From Pedobacter sp. Leaf216 (GTDB lineage Bacteria > Bacteroidota > Bacteroidia > Sphingobacteriales > Sphingobacteriaceae), in the NCBI RefSeq assembly GCF_001421515.1, contig NZ_LMKM01000012.1, forward strand, positions 19,587 through 83,586: a DNA stretch of 64,000 nucleotides. Direction: 5' to 3'. The position numbers and the translations under genes are program-made. The notes beneath the pieces are model-generated. The model was given only the letters and a program-made list of their open reading frames with translations. It was not told the origin of the DNA and made no database searches. Each line of letters starts with the position of its first letter. Positions within the stretch are counted from its first letter, which is position 1. Shown here piece after piece: positions 35,089-44,958 of this stretch.

Positions 35089-36414
35089 TTATTTCGAATT
35101 ACCTGGGTAAGCCTGATAAAGTTTCATCAGGTGTGCCTTCTGATCTGCATATTTTGCGTCGTCGATTAAATTTACACGCTCTGCAGGGTCCCACGATAAA
35201 TTGTACAATTCCGTTAATTCCTGGTCATCCTTTTTGGTAATCCTCAATTTCCAGTCGCCATCCTTTACCCCTTCCAATACATAGTTGTGGTAATAAATTG
35301 GTCGATGCGGTTTATTGTAGTTTTTGGTGGTAAGCAAGGCCGACACCGATTCGCCATCGTATACCTTTGCTGGCAATTTACTTTTAGTCCACTCGGCTAA
35401 GGTTGGAAAAACATCCAGATTTGAAATTGGTTTGGTTAGTTGGTTATTATTTAGCGTATGGCCTTTCCAATACACAATAAAGGGCACACGTTGACCGCCT
35501 TCGTATGAAATCCCTTTCGATCCCCTGAAAATACCTGCTGAACCTACATGATAAAACTTGGTAAAACCGTCATCATACATCCGCTGTGGCGCATTAATCC
35601 ACGGTCCATTATCGCTGGTGAAGATAAAAATGGTATTATCTGCCTGCCCTGAGGCTACTACCTGTTTCCAGATTTCAGCCAATCCGGCATCCATATCTTC
35701 AATAACATCACCAAGCTCAGCACCTGCCGACGGGGTTTTTCTACTTTTTTGAGCGGCAAAAGCCACAGGTAAATGCGGCATGTTCTGTGCTAAATAGAGA
35801 AAAAACGGCTTTTTGGCCGCAGCATTTTTTTTGATAAATTTAATCGATTCTCGGGTGTAAGAACTGGTTAAAATACTATCGTGGGGCTTATAAATTTCTG
35901 GTTTGCTATTTCTGAAAATCTTAATTGTTGTATCTGTTTTTACATAAGGTGCTCTATAATCATGACTGTATAAAAGGCCATAAAATTCATCAAATCCTTT
36001 GTTGTTGGGAAGCGAAACGCCATGATCGCCCAAATGCCATTTACCCACTACCGCGGTAGCGTAGCCCGATTGCTTTAGCATCTGCGCAATTGTGATTTCA
36101 TCTTCCGGTATTCCACGTTTATCGCCCGGACCAATTGGTGAAGGCAGGTCCATCCTACTGCAATACCTTCCCGTTAGTAATGAAGCTCTTGAGGGGGTGC
36201 AGGTTGGCGAGGTGGTAACGAAGTTGGTCGCTTTTACGCCTTTTGCAGCCATTGCATCTAAAAACGGAGTCTTAATCAGCGGACTACCATAACATGAAAT
36301 ATCGGCATAACCCATATCATCAGCCAATACAATAATTACGTTTGGTTTCTGCTGCGCTTTTAACTGTATAGACAAACTGAGCGCAAGTATAAAAATTAAG
36401 CTGCGAAGATTCAT
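35089..36414 (-). CDS. Secreted sulfatase (formylglycine-dependent)
   Basis: A signal peptide (1-20) leads to the alkaline-phosphatase-fold sulfatase domain. The metal residues D32 and D33 are in LADDMGYAD. The activation motif is CTPSR (C72), where the cysteine is converted to formylglycine. GKWHLGDHG and TSDNGPW are also in place. At 441 residues it resembles aryl- or glycan sulfatases used by Bacteroidota to strip sulfate from polysaccharides. No SusCD pair or maturase is nearby, so the substrate is unknown. Confidence 0.92.
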   Translation of the reverse strand: MNLRSLIFILALSLSIQLKAQQKPNVIIVLADDMGYADISCYGSPLIKTPFLDAMAAKGVKATNFVTTSPTCTPSRASLLTGRYCSRMDLPSPIGPGDKRGIPEDEITIAQMLKQSGYATAVVGKWHLGDHGVSLPNNKGFDEFYGLLYSHDYRAPYVKTDTTIKIFRNSKPEIYKPHDSILTSSYTRESIKFIKKNAAAKKPFFLYLAQNMPHLPVAFAAQKSRKTPSAGAELGDVIEDMDAGLAEIWKQVVASGQADNTIFIFTSDNGPWINAPQRMYDDGFTKFYHVGSAGIFRGSKGISYEGGQRVPFIVYWKGHTLNNNQLTKPISNLDVFPTLAEWTKSKLPAKVYDGESVSALLTTKNYNKPHRPIYYHNYVLEGVKDGDWKLRITKKDDQELTELYNLSWDPAERVNLIDDAKYADQKAHLMKLYQAYPGNSK

Positions 36415-36495
36415 GCCCGAAATTTAAGCATCATATTTTACAAAAAAAGGAAGTATCCAAGCTTTTACCGAAACAAATACTCCTGATTAGATTGT

Positions 36496-36503
36496 TATCT
36501 TTG
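36496..36503 (+). promoter_or_regulatory. Putative -7 box for the MBL-fold hydrolase gene
   Basis: TATCTTTG matches TAnnTTTG and lies 24 bases before the TTG start. No convincing -33 box was found at the right distance. Confidence 0.4.
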
Positions 36504-36526
36504 TAAAAACATTAAAGATCCATATT

Positions 36527-37294
36527 TTGCAAGTTCACACCCTATTCGAAGGCACCTATTCTGTTGATGCATCAAAGAAATTTGTACCATTCGACCCCGC
36601 TATACATACTTTTAAAGACAGACCCGCTTCATTATTTATCAATGTTCAGCCTTTTTTGGTTGAACTGAAAAACGACCTTGTTCTTTTTGATACGGGCTTA
36701 GGTTTTAGTGATGACCATGGTGAGCTAATTTTACATAAAAACATCCGCAATGCTGGTTTCGACCCCACTGATGTAACTAAGGTTTTAATGTCGCACTTAC
36801 ATTACGATCATTCTGGTGGCATGATCCATAAACAAGGAAATGATAGAGTTGAATTAAGTTTTCCTGATGCTGAATATGTAATTAACCGTGGCGAATGGGA
36901 AACGGCTTTCAGCAGTACTTCATCTTCTTACCATACCGATATATTTGATTTCGTTCAACGCAATGCGCAATTGAAATTTGTTGAGGGCGATGGCGCACTG
37001 GATGAAACCATTAGTTACGAATTTACTGGCGCACACTGTCCAAACCACCAGGTTTTTCTATTAACAGAAGGAAATCAAAAAGTTTTTTTTGGCGGCGATG
37101 TATTGCCTGAGCCTGAGGAACTGGTTAAAAACTTTATTGCTAAATACGATTTTGATGGGCGTAAAGCGATGGAATTACGCAAAGAATTTGGCAAAAGAGC
37201 TGCAGAAGAAAATTGGGAATGTTTATTCTACCATGGCAAAAGTGCCGCAACGGGTTTTGTAGATGCTGTTGAAGGTGGATTTAGGATAAGGTAA
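36527..37294 (+). CDS. MBL-fold metallo-hydrolase
   Basis: A metallo-beta-lactamase-fold hydrolase with the zinc motif SHLHYDHSGG (HxHxDH). It also has GAHCPNHQVFL, GGDVLPEP and the last histidine in FYHGKSA. The N terminus QVHTLFEGTYSVDASKKFVP is preserved in homologues, so I accept the rare TTG start at 36527. No ATG lies upstream in frame, and the first one downstream would cut the domain. The 255 residues resemble quorum-lactonase-like or general esterase members. Substrate unknown. Confidence 0.88.
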   Translation: MQVHTLFEGTYSVDASKKFVPFDPAIHTFKDRPASLFINVQPFLVELKNDLVLFDTGLGFSDDHGELILHKNIRNAGFDPTDVTKVLMSHLHYDHSGGMIHKQGNDRVELSFPDAEYVINRGEWETAFSSTSSSYHTDIFDFVQRNAQLKFVEGDGALDETISYEFTGAHCPNHQVFLLTEGNQKVFFGGDVLPEPEELVKNFIAKYDFDGRKAMELRKEFGKRAAEENWECLFYHGKSAATGFVDAVEGGFRIR

Positions 37295-37300
37295 GTTTAC

Positions 37301-38035
37301 TCGTTTTTTACCGCAAAGCACGCGAACAAGAAGCGCAAAGTACTCAAGGTTGATTTTTTTACCGCAAAGTACACAGAGTGTTTCACAGAGGGCATTGAGT
37401 TAAGTACTTATAGCTAAAGAGTTTCCGTGTTACTCTGTGCAAAACTCCATGCCCTCGGTGGTAAAACTTAACACTCTTATTTCCGTGCTTTCTGTGTTTC
37501 CGTGGCTAAAAATTTTACACCTAATTCAAAGGTCACTCGTTTTTTACCACAAAGTACACAGAGAGCATTGAGTTGGGTGCTTATAGCTAAAGAGTTTCTG
37601 TGCTCGCCTGTGCAAAACTCCATCCCCGCGGTAGTAAAACTTAATACTCTTTATTTTCCGTGCTTCCGTGGCTAAAGATTTAAAAGCTAATCCGAAGGTC
37701 ACTCGTTTTTTACCACAAAGTACACAAACAGAATCACAGAGGGCATTGAGCTGGGTACTCATAGCTAAAGAGTTTCTGTGGTCCCCTGTGCAAAACTCCG
37801 TTCCCTCGGTGGTAAAACTTAACATTCTTTATTTTCCTTGCTTTCTGTGTTTCCGTGGCTAAAAATTTAGAAGCTAATTCGAAGGCCACTCGTTTTTTAC
37901 CATAAAGTACACAGAGAGGATCACAGAGGGCATTGAGTTGGGTACTTATAGCTAAAAAGTTTCTGTGTTACTCTGTGCAAAACTCCATGCCCTCGGTGGT
38001 AAAACTTAACGCTCCTTATTTCCGTAGCTAAAAAT
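37301..38035. repeat. Four-copy tandem array of long imperfect palindromes (ACCGC/ACCACAAAG family)
   Basis: Four related units begin near 37355, 37540, 37705 and 37892 (spacing about 185, 166 and 187 bases), after a partial lead copy at 37301-37350. Within a unit, the arms TTTTTTACCGCAAAGTACAC then AGAG and CTCTGTGCAAAACTCCATG then CCCTCGGTGGTAAAA pair in several blocks (ACCAC/GTGGT, CACAGAG/CTCTGTG, GAGGGCAT/ATGCCCTC). The junctions read TTTCCGTGGCTAAAAATTT. The array fills a gap of 802 bases with no gene. Single copies of the family are at 44801, 45861 and 50073. Confidence 0.85.
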
Positions 38036-38044
38036 ATAATCCAC

Positions 38045-38070
38045 AAAAAAGCCCCAACAAATGTTGAGGC
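38045..38070 (-). terminator. Rho-independent terminator of the YceI gene
   Basis: On the minus strand GCCTCAAC / GTTGGGGC (38051-38070, one wobble pair) is followed by six T (38045-38050). It lies 27 bases after the YceI stop. Confidence 0.85.
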
Positions 38071-38096
38071 TCTCCTTTTTTCCTAGAAGGGAATAA

Positions 38097-38684
38097 TTAT
38101 TTCTTAGCTACCAATTTAACAGCTAATTCGAAGTTATCATCAATTGCTTTGTCGCCAATGCTATCGAAGAATGATTTCGAACCATATTTAATATCATATT
38201 TAGTTCTGTCAACAACAATTTTACCAGCTAAAGCTGAAGCTGTACCATCTGCATTAACAGTTACAGTTGCAGGGAAGCTTAATGGCTTAGTAATGCCTTT
38301 GATGGTTAAATTACCAGTTACAGTTACGTTAGCACCTGAACCAGCAACTTTAGTGATTACGAAAGTTGAAGTAGGGAATTTAGTTGTACCGAAGAAATCG
38401 TCTGCTTTTAAGTGACCTTCTAATTTAGCACTGCCATCAGCATCTTTAATTGAAGTCATGTCGATAACGAAAGTACCGCCAGTTACACTTTTACCATTAA
38501 CAGCTAAAGTACCTGACTGTAATGCGATTGTTCCGTTATGAGAACCTGTTACTTTTTTACCAACCCAAGTAATGGTAGATTTTGCTGCATCTACAGTAAA
38601 AGTTACTGGTTTAGTAGGGTTTTTAAAAGCTGACAATGCTACTACTGCCACTAATAAAAAAATTGAGCTAATTTTTAATTTCAT
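38097..38684 (-). CDS. YceI-family periplasmic protein
   Basis: A lipocalin-like beta-barrel of the YceI family, which can bind polyisoprenoids. A signal peptide (MKLKISSIFLLVAVVALSAF, 1-20) precedes TFTVDAAKSTITWVGKKVTG, the family's opening strand. DFFGTTKFPTSTFVITKV and KYGSKSFFDSIGDKAIDDNF are further family motifs. I used the ATG at 38684 (195 residues) rather than one at 38711, so that the signal peptide is at the start. A perfect -7 box lies 25 bases upstream and a terminator follows. The ligand may relate to carotenoid or quinone isoprenoids, but this is inference. Confidence 0.92.
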   Translation of the reverse strand: MKLKISSIFLLVAVVALSAFKNPTKPVTFTVDAAKSTITWVGKKVTGSHNGTIALQSGTLAVNGKSVTGGTFVIDMTSIKDADGSAKLEGHLKADDFFGTTKFPTSTFVITKVAGSGANVTVTGNLTIKGITKPLSFPATVTVNADGTASALAGKIVVDRTKYDIKYGSKSFFDSIGDKAIDDNFELAVKLVAKK

Positions 38685-38708
38685 TTTCTGGTTTTTTAAA
38701 ATTTGATA

Positions 38709-38716
38709 CAAATATA
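38709..38716 (-). promoter_or_regulatory. Putative -7 box for the YceI gene
   Basis: On the minus strand TATATTTG matches TAnnTTTG exactly, 25 bases before the chosen start. The -33 TTTG is not clear. Confidence 0.45.
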
Positions 38717-38955
38717 GATTAAAGCACGATCCCTTGTTATTGACCTATGTTAAGTTTTTCAAATTAATCGGATTTATTTAAAATCATTCTATTGACTGCA
38801 TGATTACAGGAAAGGTTTAATTTGCTTGAAAAAAGAATGATAGAAAGGTAGATTTGTTTTATTGCCGATAGGAATCTGATTAAATGATAATTACCCAGGC
38901 ATCATAATTAACAGAAAAAAAATATTCTATATTTAGTAAAAATCTTAGAACGCTC

Positions 38956-39660
38956 ATGAAAAATAAATTTTACATTCCATATTACCTGTTATTGCTTCTA
39001 TTTTCTTTAACGGGTTGCAATTTTAACAGCACCTACATAAACCGTGAAGAAGATAAAAAAGATGCCGAAAAGGTATCCGATCAATTTTACACCTTGCTTG
39101 AGCAAAAAGATTTTAACAAACTATCCCCATTACTCAGCAATCAATTTAAAGCGGTAACCAGCACAAAAAAATTAAATGAATATTTAACAGGCACAGCAAT
39201 TAAGTTAGGCGAAATAAAAAGCAAAAAGCTAGATCACTGGGAAACAAAAGTGATCAAAGGTTCCAATTCATCTGCAAAATATGTACTCTATTATCTTGTA
39301 GAAAGAACAAAATTTCAAGCAAAAGAAACAGTCACCTTAGTTGCAGAAAACGATCAGATAAAAATATTAGGTTATAATGTTAATTCTGAAGGTTTGTTGT
39401 CAAGCAAAAACTTACCCGATCATTTAAAAAATGGCATTGAAGCACTTTCGGGCCATTCTATGGACGATGTTAAGGTTCATTATAATTCTGCTAAACCTGC
39501 GCAGTTAAATGCACAAGCCTATGCTCAAGGTACAGACATTCATTTAGCATCGGGCCAAGAGGAAAATTTACCACACGAAGCATGGCACGTTGTGCAACAA
39601 AAACAAGGCAGGGTTAAAGCAAGCACTCAGATCAAAGTTAATGCAGTTGTTAATGAATGA
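38956..39660 (+). CDS. Lipoprotein with C-terminal DUF4157 (eCIS-core) domain, cut by a frameshift
   Basis: A lipoprotein signal (MKNKFYIPYYLLLLLFSLTGC, Cys 21) is followed by a DUF4019/DUF3887-like domain (about 35-145). Then comes a C-terminal segment typical of DUF4157: LPDHLKNGIEALSGHSMDDV, NSAKPAQLNAQAYAQGTDIH and LPHEAWHVVQQKQGRVK, where HEAWH is an HExxH metallopeptidase motif. The frame ends VVNE and stop at 39660. Removing one A at 39656-39657 restores VVNDDANLKKEADEMGK, the expected end of the domain, and extends the protein to 39781 (274 residues). DUF4157 is usually tied to contractile injection systems, yet none is nearby. Confidence 0.75.
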   Translation: MKNKFYIPYYLLLLLFSLTGCNFNSTYINREEDKKDAEKVSDQFYTLLEQKDFNKLSPLLSNQFKAVTSTKKLNEYLTGTAIKLGEIKSKKLDHWETKVIKGSNSSAKYVLYYLVERTKFQAKETVTLVAENDQIKILGYNVNSEGLLSSKNLPDHLKNGIEALSGHSMDDVKVHYNSAKPAQLNAQAYAQGTDIHLASGQEENLPHEAWHVVQQKQGRVKASTQIKVNAVVNE

Positions 39661-39825
39661 CGCTAACTTAAAAAAAGAAGCTGACGAAATGGGCAAAATG
39701 AGCAGATCTTTAAGGATAGAATTGAATATTGATTCGCTCTCTCCACCTATTACTTTACACTCCAAACCCTTCCATTCTTAAACCTGAAAGGAGCGGAAAT
39801 CCTTTTTGTTGGCATTTACAATAAA

Positions 39826-40033
39826 AGATTGCTTCGCAGTTCCTCCTCAGCAATGACGATATAACGAGAGCAGAAACCAAAAAAAGATAAAGCGAATGGC
39901 ATGGCTACAGCTTCCGATGGAAAACTGCCAATATATTTCCAAAAAAAAATCTGCAAGCCTTATAAATGAATTATAAAACTTGCAGATGATTTATCTAAAT
40001 AGATTCCCGCGTAGTTCCTCCTCACAATGACGA
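39826..40033. repeat. Two copies of the AGATTGCTTCG...CAATGACG short repeat
   Basis: Copies at 39826-39860 (AGATTGCTTCGCAGTTCCTC then CTCAGCAATGACGAT) and at 40001-40033 (AGATTCCCGCGTAGTTCCTC then CTCACAATGACGA), in the same direction and about 175 bases apart. The pattern CGTCATTGCGAGGAGG on the other strand is a common dispersed repeat in Bacteroidota genomes. The gap 39661-40096 otherwise holds the frameshifted tail of the DUF4157 gene (to 39781) and the gcvP terminator. Confidence 0.65.
39941..39987 (-). terminator. Rho-independent terminator of gcvP
   Basis: On the minus strand ATCTGCAAG (read from 39987) pairs with CTTGCAGAT with an inner TTATAA/TTATAA pair. It is followed by a run of nine T (39941-39949). 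It lies about 110 bases past the gcvP stop. Confidence 0.75.
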
Positions 40034-40096
40034 AAAGAGAAATTAAGACGATGAAAAGAAAACCTTAAACGCTCTACCTTCCCGCCTGCTACCTTG

Positions 40097-42973
40097 CTAA
40101 GGAACGATTTCTTCTAAATAACTCTCAACCGGAGGACATGCACAGATCAATGATCTATCGCCATGGCTATCATTTACACGACCAACTGATGGCCAGAACT
40201 TACGCTCCAACACATAAGGAAGTGGGAATGCAGCAGTTTGACGGCTATAGGCATGATCCCAGTCGTTTGCAGTGATTACTGATACGGTATGTGGTGCATT
40301 TTTTAAGGGATTATCAACTTTATCTAAAGTACCATTTTCTACTTCGCTAATTTCATTTTTAATCGCGATTAAAGCATCACAGAAACGGTCTAACTCATGT
40401 TTAGGCTCTGATTCTGTCGGCTCAACCATTAAAGTACCCGCAACCGGAAATGAAACCGTTGGTGCATGGAAACCATAATCCATTAAACGTTTTGCAATAT
40501 CAGTTACTTCGATACCAAAAGCTTTAAATGAACGGCAATCCAAAATCATCTCATGTGCGCAACGCCCCTGAGCACCTGAATAAAGTACCGGGTAATGCTG
40601 CTCTAAACGGGCTTTCATATAATTTGCGTTTAAAATAGCATATTTAGTTGCGTTGGTTAAACCTTCAGCACCCATCATTGCAATATAAGCATGAGAGATA
40701 ATTAAGATCGAAGCCGAGCCCCAAGGTGCAGATGATACTGCTGAAATTGACTTTCCTTTATCGATATCTACAACAGCATGACCCGGAACATAAGGAACCA
40801 AATGTTTTGCAACACCGATTGGGCCCATACCCGGCCCACCACCACCGTGAGGGATACAGAATGTTTTGTGTAAGTTTAAGTGGCAAACATCGGCACCAAT
40901 ATTGGCCGGACTGGTTAATCCAACCTGCGCATTCATGTTTGCACCATCCATATAAACCTGGCCACCATTAGCATGAATGGTTTCGCAGATTTCGATAATG
41001 CTTTCTTCGAAAACACCGTGTGTAGATGGATAAGTTACCATTAAACACGATAAATTATCTTTATGTAATTCTGCTTTAGCTTTTAAATCTTCAACATCGA
41101 TATTACCGTTTTCTAAAGATTTAACCACAACAATTTTCATATCGGCCATTGCCGCAGAAGCGGGGTTTGTTCCGTGCGCTGAAGCTGGAATTAAAGCTAC
41201 ATTTCGGTGGAAATCACCTCTATCGTGGTGATAAGCACGGATAACCATTAAACCTGCGTATTCGCCTTGTGCACCAGCATTTGGTTGTAAGCTCATTGCC
41301 GCAAAACCGGTAATTTCACTTAACCATTTATCCAACTCATTAAAAACTGAGTAATAACCCAATACCTGATCGGCAGGGGCAAACGGGTGGATGCGACCGA
41401 AGTGAGACCAGGTAACCGGAATCATTTCTGCAGTAGCATTTAATTTCATGGTACAACTACCCAAGGCAATCATAGAGTGGCAAAGTGATAAATCTTTAGC
41501 CTCTAATGATTTGATATAACGCAACATTTCATGCTCCGAATGATGCGAATTAAAAACTGGGTGGGATAAATAAGTAGAAGTACGTTGTAACGTAGCCGGA
41601 ATAACCGTTTCTACATTTTCTTCAACCTCAACCTGATCAGCTGCAATTGCTTTAACTTTAGCAAATATTTTAGCAATTAAGGCTACATCTTCGAAAGTGC
41701 TGGTTTCATCGAAAGATATGGTTGCAACATTACCAACATAATTTAAATTGATCTCGTTATCAATACAACCAGAATGAATACCGCCTTTTAAATCGCCTAA
41801 ATCGAAACGGATGGTATCGAAATAAACTGAATTTAACTGCTCAAAACCCAAGCCTTTTAAAGTAGCAGCTAAGCTGATGGCCAAACCGTGCGTACGTTCT
41901 GCAATGGCTTTTAATCCTTTCGGACCATGGTAAGCTGCATAAAAACCAGCCATAATGGCTAGCAATGCCTGCGCAGTACAGATATTTGAAGTTGCTTTAT
42001 CTCTACGGATGTGTTGCTCGCGGGTTTGCAAGGCCATACGTAAAGCATAATCGCCATGGCTATCAATGGTTACACCAATAATACGACCCGGGATATTACG
42101 TTTGTATTCTTCTTTTGTGGCAAAAAAAGCAGCGTGTGGCCCGCCAAAACCCATTGGAATACCTAAACGTTGTGTAGTACCAACTACCACATCTGCTCCC
42201 CACTCGCCTGGAGGCGTTAATAAGGTTAAGCTTAAAATATCAGCAACTACCGTTAATTTAATATTGAGATTGTGCAATTCAGCTGCAAAGTTTTTATAGT
42301 CGAAAACCTCACCATTTCCTGCCGGATACTGAACAATAGCACCAAAGAAATCTTCAGTGGCTACGAAATCTAAATGATTTCCGATAACCAGTTCTATACC
42401 GTAAGGGTTAGCACGGGTTTTTAAAATATCAATCGTTTGAGGGAAAACCAGTTCGGATACGAAGAACTTTTTAGCCGCCTGGTTTTTACGCAAGCTGTAT
42501 TGCATAAACATTGCTTCGGCAGCAGCAGTACCTTCATCCAGTAAAGATGCATTGGCAATTTCCATTCCGGTTAAATCGATAACCATCGTTTGAAAATTCA
42601 GCAATGCCTGTAAACGGCCTTGCGCAATTTCTGCCTGATAGGGCGTATATTGAGTATACCATCCTGGGTTTTCGAATACGTTACGTAAAATTACACCTGG
42701 CGTAATCGTATCATAATAACCCTGACCGATAAAGCTTTTAAAAACTTTATTTAACAATGAAGTTTGTTTTAAAGCACCAAGATATTCAGTTTCTGATTTC
42801 GCTGCCGGCAAATTTAAAGGCTGTTTCAACCTAATTGCTGTTGGTACAGTTTGATCAATCAGCTCATCAATAGAATTTACGCCAACAGTTTGCAACATTT
42901 CGGCTGTATCTGCCTCATTTGGTGCGATATGGCGATTTTGAAAATCTTCCTTGTAGTGGATATTTAAGCTCAT
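40097..42973 (-). CDS. gcvP: Glycine dehydrogenase (decarboxylating), P-protein
   Basis: The PLP-dependent P-protein of the glycine cleavage system. It decarboxylates glycine and passes aminomethyl to the H-protein lipoyl arm. The fused form (both halves in one 958-residue chain) is seen. The PLP lysine lies in [16 protein letters not shown] in the second half. [11 protein letters not shown] and the glycine-rich loop are present. The first half starts [18 protein letters not shown], typical of GcvP. GcvT and GcvH are not adjacent. Its own terminator and -7 box suggest a single-gene transcript. Confidence 0.97.
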   Translation of the reverse strand: MSLNIHYKEDFQNRHIAPNEADTAEMLQTVGVNSIDELIDQTVPTAIRLKQPLNLPAAKSETEYLGALKQTSLLNKVFKSFIGQGYYDTITPGVILRNVFENPGWYTQYTPYQAEIAQGRLQALLNFQTMVIDLTGMEIANASLLDEGTAAAEAMFMQYSLRKNQAAKKFFVSELVFPQTIDILKTRANPYGIELVIGNHLDFVATEDFFGAIVQYPAGNGEVFDYKNFAAELHNLNIKLTVVADILSLTLLTPPGEWGADVVVGTTQRLGIPMGFGGPHAAFFATKEEYKRNIPGRIIGVTIDSHGDYALRMALQTREQHIRRDKATSNICTAQALLAIMAGFYAAYHGPKGLKAIAERTHGLAISLAATLKGLGFEQLNSVYFDTIRFDLGDLKGGIHSGCIDNEINLNYVGNVATISFDETSTFEDVALIAKIFAKVKAIAADQVEVEENVETVIPATLQRTSTYLSHPVFNSHHSEHEMLRYIKSLEAKDLSLCHSMIALGSCTMKLNATAEMIPVTWSHFGRIHPFAPADQVLGYYSVFNELDKWLSEITGFAAMSLQPNAGAQGEYAGLMVIRAYHHDRGDFHRNVALIPASAHGTNPASAAMADMKIVVVKSLENGNIDVEDLKAKAELHKDNLSCLMVTYPSTHGVFEESIIEICETIHANGGQVYMDGANMNAQVGLTSPANIGADVCHLNLHKTFCIPHGGGGPGMGPIGVAKHLVPYVPGHAVVDIDKGKSISAVSSAPWGSASILIISHAYIAMMGAEGLTNATKYAILNANYMKARLEQHYPVLYSGAQGRCAHEMILDCRSFKAFGIEVTDIAKRLMDYGFHAPTVSFPVAGTLMVEPTESEPKHELDRFCDALIAIKNEISEVENGTLDKVDNPLKNAPHTVSVITANDWDHAYSRQTAAFPLPYVLERKFWPSVGRVNDSHGDRSLICACPPVESYLEEIVP

Positions 42974-42998
42974 GCGGTATGAATAATAAATTTGCGTG

Positions 42999-43006
42999 CA
43001 AATGTA
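42999..43006 (-). promoter_or_regulatory. Putative -7 box for gcvP
   Basis: On the minus strand TACATTTG matches TAnnTTTG, 26 bases before the start codon. No -33 TTTG is visible at the usual distance. Confidence 0.4.
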
Positions 43007-43324
43007 GCAAAAATGGCGTTGTATTCCACTATCAATCAGTGTAAAAAAGGTGTCTTATTTATGCTTAAAAGCGACAAAATAGGTAGATTTTATTCATTTA
43101 CAGAAAGACAAACGTTTGTTCATTTTCGTTTAAGAATCCTATTATTTGGAAAGCAATATGTATGCTGAAATTTAAATCTGTTTAGGCTGCTATTATCAGT
43201 GTTTTTTAAACCTGCTTACGCTTAACTGATGCGGCCTGAAGTGTAAAATTGAAGCCAATTAAGGCAAGTAAAAAAATCCATTTTCTTACCTTTGAGCAAC
43301 ATTTATCTAAATGTGTTTATATTT
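43007..43324. other. Intergenic gap between gcvP and the glycosyltransferase-like gene
   Basis: About 320 AT-rich bases with no supported gene on either strand. A possible -7 box TACCTTTG (43287-43294, plus strand) lies 30 bases before the ATG at 43325. No riboswitch-like glycine aptamer pattern was recognised near gcvP. Confidence 0.5.
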
Positions 43325-44176
43325 ATGCAAACAGCTAAAAATAAGGTTGCTCTTCTCGTTCATGCCTGCGATCGTTATGAATTTCTTTATAAAGGCTTTA
43401 ATTTTACATTTACAGAAAACTGGGATTTTAATATTCCATGCAACTATTATTTTGCAACCGAGGTAAACAACGCAGCTATAAATGGCTTTACCAATATTAA
43501 ATCGGGCAATGGCGAATGGGCCGACCGTTTAGCAACGCTATTAAACAATATGGAGGAGGAATATGTACTTTACTTCCAGGAGGATATGTGGCTAACTAAA
43601 CCGGTAAATGCAAAGTTTTTTACCACACTCTTTGAGGAGGCAATTCAAAACAACTGGCGCCAGGTTAAACTGCACAGCATGAATGTTTACAAAACACGAG
43701 CAAGCAATAACGATATTGAAGGCTTTAATGTTGCTGAAATCGATAATGAAGCATCGCAATATTTAATGTCGCACCAAGTTACCCTTTGGAAAAAAGACTT
43801 TCTGCTCGCTCAACTTCATAAAAAAGAACATCCATGGAGAAATGAACGTAAAGGCACTAAAAGATTAAAAAAATTAAACCCTTTGATTCTTCATGCTGAT
43901 TATTTTGCAGAGAACGGCGCAGCAGAAATAAACAATAATAAAAACCCATTATTAAGAAGCGAGTATTATGCCGTTTCATTTAACAGCACCTTAAATAATA
44001 ACATTCTCCGCTTCATTGAATGGCTTAAAACGGGCAGTGCCGCTCAAAAAGAATATGCTGCAGAATTACAAAACCACTACGATAATAATTTAACCCACGA
44101 TGGTAATGAGCGGCCTAAAAAAGTGGATATATTCAAAAAAATTAAAAATTTTATTCAGAAAAGAGCTGACAACTAA
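43325..44176 (+). CDS. Glycosyltransferase-like protein (surface glycan)
   Basis: Starts MQTAKNKVALLVHACDRYEF, an alpha/beta opening strand as in GT-A enzymes. The acidic motif YVLYFQEDMWLTKPV (about 85-99) resembles a metal-binding DxD-type site. LMSHQVTLWKKDFLLAQL and HPWRNERKGTKRL are further conserved-looking patches. Residues near the end are basic (KKIKNFIQKR). I infer a nucleotide-sugar-dependent glycosyltransferase, possibly for LPS or capsule, but the family is only loosely recognised. A TTG at 43292 would add 11 residues; I chose the ATG, which has a -7 box upstream. Confidence 0.7.
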   Translation: MQTAKNKVALLVHACDRYEFLYKGFNFTFTENWDFNIPCNYYFATEVNNAAINGFTNIKSGNGEWADRLATLLNNMEEEYVLYFQEDMWLTKPVNAKFFTTLFEEAIQNNWRQVKLHSMNVYKTRASNNDIEGFNVAEIDNEASQYLMSHQVTLWKKDFLLAQLHKKEHPWRNERKGTKRLKKLNPLILHADYFAENGAAEINNNKNPLLRSEYYAVSFNSTLNNNILRFIEWLKTGSAAQKEYAAELQNHYDNNLTHDGNERPKKVDIFKKIKNFIQKRADN

Positions 44177-44196
44177 TTTTTGCTTATAATTTGAAT

Positions 44197-44760
44197 TTAT
44201 TTCTGAACTTTCCAGCCTTCATCCTTACTCAGCTTTAATTTATACGTTTTTGTAATAAAACTGCTGTTTTTGTCTGCATCTTTATCAAACGGTTCAAAAT
44301 CTGTAGTCGTCATTTTAAGTGATACCGTAACTTTTGCCGTGCTTGAGTTTACCTGTGCAAAATCTACTGGTTTCTCATCCGATAATACATACTCTACAAC
44401 TTTAACGGTAGCTCTATCACCATCCTGCTTTAAAACCAACGGACTAGCCTTGTCAGTTAAAGTGATCTGATAAATGTAGCTGCTATCTTTTGAAAGGAAC
44501 TTCTTTTTGGCTTCTTTTAAACTTAACGTAACTAATCCTTTACTGGCCAAAGATTTATATTTGCCCAATTCGAACATATCGTTTGTACTGTTAAATTTCA
44601 TCTCCCCAAATTTAAAGCGGGTTGTTTTATATTCAGGATTAGCTTTTAAATAATCAATAATTACCTCTGATGCTTCATCCTGATTAATAGTTGTTTTGGT
44701 TTTACAAGCTGCTAGCCCAATAATAATAAATGAAAGAATATAGATAGTAAGTTTTTTCAT
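44197..44760 (-). CDS. Predicted lipoprotein, unknown function, 187 aa
   Basis: The signal MKKLTIYILSFIIIGLAAC has a lipobox with the cysteine at residue 19. The mature part looks beta-rich with alternating charged and hydrophobic residues, and a helix ASEVIIDYLKANPEYKTTRF near the start. I know no named family. It may be an outer-membrane or inner-membrane-anchored envelope protein. It is convergent with the glycosyltransferase-like gene (20-base gap), with a palindromic element on its upstream side. Confidence 0.75.
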   Translation of the reverse strand: MKKLTIYILSFIIIGLAACKTKTTINQDEASEVIIDYLKANPEYKTTRFKFGEMKFNSTNDMFELGKYKSLASKGLVTLSLKEAKKKFLSKDSSYIYQITLTDKASPLVLKQDGDRATVKVVEYVLSDEKPVDFAQVNSSTAKVTVSLKMTTTDFEPFDKDADKNSSFITKTYKLKLSKDEGWKVQK

Positions 44761-44800
44761 GTGTGTATGCTTTATACTTTTTAAAGATATTTATTTTTAG

Positions 44801-44951
44801 TTTAACCGCAAAGCGCGCGAAGTTTATTAGTCTTTACGGTTGTAACCACAAAGGCGCAGAAAAACACGAAGAATATATTCAAGTCATGATATGAATGTAT
44901 AAACCCTCCTTTGCACCCTCTGCGTTTTCACTTTGTGGGCTTTGCGGTAAA
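44801..44951. repeat. Long palindrome, ACCGCAAAG...CTTTGCGGT family (single copy)
   Basis: The left arm TTTAACCGCAAAGCGCGCGA and the right arm GGGCTTTGCGGTAAAA are inverted. Inner arms ACCACAAAGGCGCAGAAAA and CTGCGTTTTCACTTTGTGG also pair. It spans 151 bases between the lipoprotein and EamA genes. Confidence 0.75.
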
Positions 44952-44958
44952 AGCAGAC

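Noticed and set aside
37544..37862. Short open frames in the palindrome array on both strands
   Set aside because: They read through the repeated units and have no independent support.
38956..39781. Contractile injection system locus suggested by the DUF4157 domain
   Set aside because: No sheath, tube, baseplate, spike or ATPase gene is near. Only the isolated domain is present.
40726..40971. 81-codon plus-strand frame inside gcvP
   Set aside because: A shadow of gcvP. The product is His/Pro-rich and has no independent start signal or family match.
40097..43324. Glycine riboswitch upstream of gcvP
   Set aside because: I looked at the gap for a paired-aptamer pattern and found only AT-rich sequence and a -7 box.
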